Shown: piece after piece, positions 5,730-6,506 of the stretch
Numbering within the stretch: the first letter of the stretch is position 1
Layout: each line of letters opens with the position of its first letter
Assembly (NCBI GenBank): GCA_012798025.1
Contig: JAAZNX010000178.1
Coordinates: 1-6,506 of the forward strand
Length of the DNA: 6,506 bases
Direction of reading: 5' to 3'
Source: Methanothrix sp.
GTDB taxonomy: Archaea > Halobacteriota > Methanosarcinia > Methanotrichales > Methanotrichaceae
Position numbers and translations under genes: made by a program
The notes under the pieces: model-generated
What the model was told of the DNA's origin: nothing
Seen by the model: only the letters and a program-made list of their open reading frames with translations
Database searches by the model: none

Positions 5730-6359
5730 ATGCATTTCTATGTATTAAAAGTGGGCGGCAGCCTCATAGCATCTTCAAGAGAGCTGATACGCTCTCTCTT
5801 TACGCTGGCCGATGAAGGCTACAGCTTTCTGGTAGTACCAGGAGGGGGACCCATGGCCGACCTTGTTTGGGATCTCTTCATCCAGCACAAGCTCTCAGAG
5901 GAGGCTGCGCACTGGATGGCAATTTTAGCCATGGAGCAGTATGCGCACTTTTTGGCAGATGGAACTGGCGCGCGGCTCACAGGAGATATCCGACGTCCTC
6001 ATAGAGGTTGTCCCGCAGTCGAGATCCTCCTGCCGTATAGAGCTATGCAGGAGGACGACTCAGGGCTTGAGCATAACTGGAACTACACCTCTGACTCCGT
6101 GGCGATGCTGGTAGCCTTTAGACTCGGCTCCGCCCTCATCAAGGCCACTGATGTGGATGGGGTTATCATTGGGGGAGAGGTTCAGGAAGAGTTATGTGCA
6201 AGTCATCTGGTGGGAAAAGAGAGCTGCATCGATCAGGGCACTTTGTGCCTTCTTCAGGGATTGTGCAGAGGTGGAAGCGTTTGGGTATTGAATGGCTCCG
6301 ATCCACAAAAGTTTATTTCGTCACTGAGAAGCGGTAAAGGAGGAACGATCATAAGATGA
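5730..6359 (+). CDS. mfnE: MfnE-like amino acid kinase-fold enzyme, probable methanofuran biosynthesis
   Basis: The protein has the amino acid kinase fold and resembles MfnE of Methanocaldococcus (MJ0458). That enzyme phosphorylates [5-(aminomethyl)furan-3-yl]methyl phosphate with ATP to the diphosphate used in methanofuran assembly. Numbered from ATG 5730 (209 residues), the phosphate-binding KVGGSL is at 7-12 and VVPGGGPMADLVWD at 35-48. The MfnE-like EHNWNYTSDSVAML is at 114-127, ATDVDGV at 139-145, and the C-terminal VLNGSDPQKF at 186-195. A start at ATG 5709 would add seven residues (MLVNSKP). I prefer 5730 because homologues begin only five or six residues before KxGGSL and the TATA-like box spacing points there. 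The gene is divergent from the Nudix-gltX pair, and no other methanofuran genes are in view. Such proteins are often labelled uridylate or acetylglutamate kinase by fold alone; the EHxWxxTSDS and NGxxP motifs argue for MfnE. The fold is secure, the exact substrate inferred. Confidence 0.8.
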   Translation: MHFYVLKVGGSLIASSRELIRSLFTLADEGYSFLVVPGGGPMADLVWDLFIQHKLSEEAAHWMAILAMEQYAHFLADGTGARLTGDIRRPHRGCPAVEILLPYRAMQEDDSGLEHNWNYTSDSVAMLVAFRLGSALIKATDVDGVIIGGEVQEELCASHLVGKESCIDQGTLCLLQGLCRGGSVWVLNGSDPQKFISSLRSGKGGTIIR

Positions 6360-6415
6360 CGGTATCCTCATGGCTAAATGTTATTAGTTCAGCGTCCCAT
6401 CTGGCTATGGGAAGG

Positions 6416-6423
6416 TTTATACA
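6416..6423 (+). promoter_or_regulatory. TATA box for the zinc-ribbon gene
   Basis: TTTATACA lies 30 nt before ATG 6454 and shares its TTTATAC core with the box at 2161. The predicted transcription start is near 6441-6446, giving a very short leader. The 94-nt gap after the kinase also holds a small CCCAT/ATGGG dyad (6396-6400 with 6407-6411) just upstream of the box. No clear T-run terminator for the kinase is visible. Confidence 0.5.
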
Positions 6424-6444
6424 GAGAAATACATCAACCAGGAA

Positions 6445-6450
6445 GGAGAT
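6445..6450 (+). promoter_or_regulatory. Ribosome binding site of the zinc-ribbon gene (GGAGAT)
   Basis: GGAGAT, within AAGGAGAT, ends 3 nt before ATG 6454 and its GGAG core is 5 nt away. This is the strongest ribosome binding site on the plus strand of the window and suggests a highly translated gene. Confidence 0.65.
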
Positions 6451-6453
6451 AAC

Positions 6454-6506
6454 ATGAAGGAAGAACTGCCAGAGAGATGCATATCATGTGGCATTACGCT
6501 GACCGG
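6454..6506 (+). CDS. Small zinc-ribbon protein (HVO_2753-like), 3'-truncated by the window
   Basis: Only 17 codons are visible: MKEELPERCISCGITLT. The first zinc-knuckle pair, Cys9 and Cys12 (CISCG, codons 6478-6480 and 6487-6489), and the phrase LPERCISCG are typical of a conserved archaeal protein of about 55-60 residues with several CxxC(G) knuckles, known in haloarchaea as HVO_2753. In many euryarchaea this gene precedes that for elongation factor 1-beta, so translation-related function and that neighbour are expected beyond the window; this is inference. Its own TATA box and strong ribosome binding site support a separate, well-expressed unit. Confidence 0.7.
   Translation, partial: MKEELPERCISCGITLT

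Noticed and set aside
1..6506. tRNA genes, CRISPR arrays, insertion sequences, prophage or defence genes
   Set aside because: Both strands were read for T-loop-like motifs, regularly spaced repeats, transposase or integrase motifs and terminal repeats; none was found.

Overview
The window looks like chromosome from a methanogenic archaeon, most likely in the Methanosarcinales (Methanothrix/Methanosaeta-like by protein flavour; the genus is my inference). Five gene families support this: an AglJ-type S-layer glycosyltransferase, an archaeal ether-lipid prenyltransferase, an archaeal-type glutamyl-tRNA synthetase with the matching KMSKS variant, a probable methanofuran-biosynthesis kinase, and a small archaeal zinc-ribbon protein. 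Promoter signals are TATA-box-like (TTTATAC occurs twice ahead of genes), and several starts have GGAG or GGTGA ribosome binding sites.

Layout. Positions 1-1988 (+) hold a 5'-truncated phosphohexomutase followed by an AglJ-like dolichol-phosphate glycosyltransferase. This is a sugar-activation and glycan-initiation pair. It ends in a dyad plus T-tract terminator near 2014-2100. An AT-rich promoter region follows, then a two-gene unit (2216-3380, +) of a small winged-helix protein and digeranylgeranylglyceryl phosphate synthase. That unit converges, with a 4-nt gap, on a minus-strand pair (5513 down to 3385): a Nudix ADP-ribose pyrophosphatase-like gene, then gltX. A divergent intergenic region of about 200 nt (5514-5729) contains a strong imperfect hairpin. 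Next is an MfnE-like kinase (5730-6359, +). The last 53 bases begin a small zinc-ribbon protein with its own TATA box and ribosome binding site.

Functionally the left half is about the cell envelope: sugar phosphates, lipid-linked glycan initiation and ether-lipid core synthesis. The right half is translation (gltX), nucleotide-sugar housekeeping (Nudix) and C1 coenzyme synthesis (mfnE).

I see no mobile element, CRISPR array, tRNA, rRNA or defence system. No new multi-gene system is evident. The items most worth a second look are small: a perfect 10-bp-arm palindrome inside the 3' end of gltX at the convergent gene junction, the extended hairpin at 5568-5624, a short coupled leader ORF before the TTG start of aglJ, the non-canonical TLGS in place of HIGH in GluRS, and the pairing of an uncharacterised winged-helix protein with the lipid-synthesis gene.
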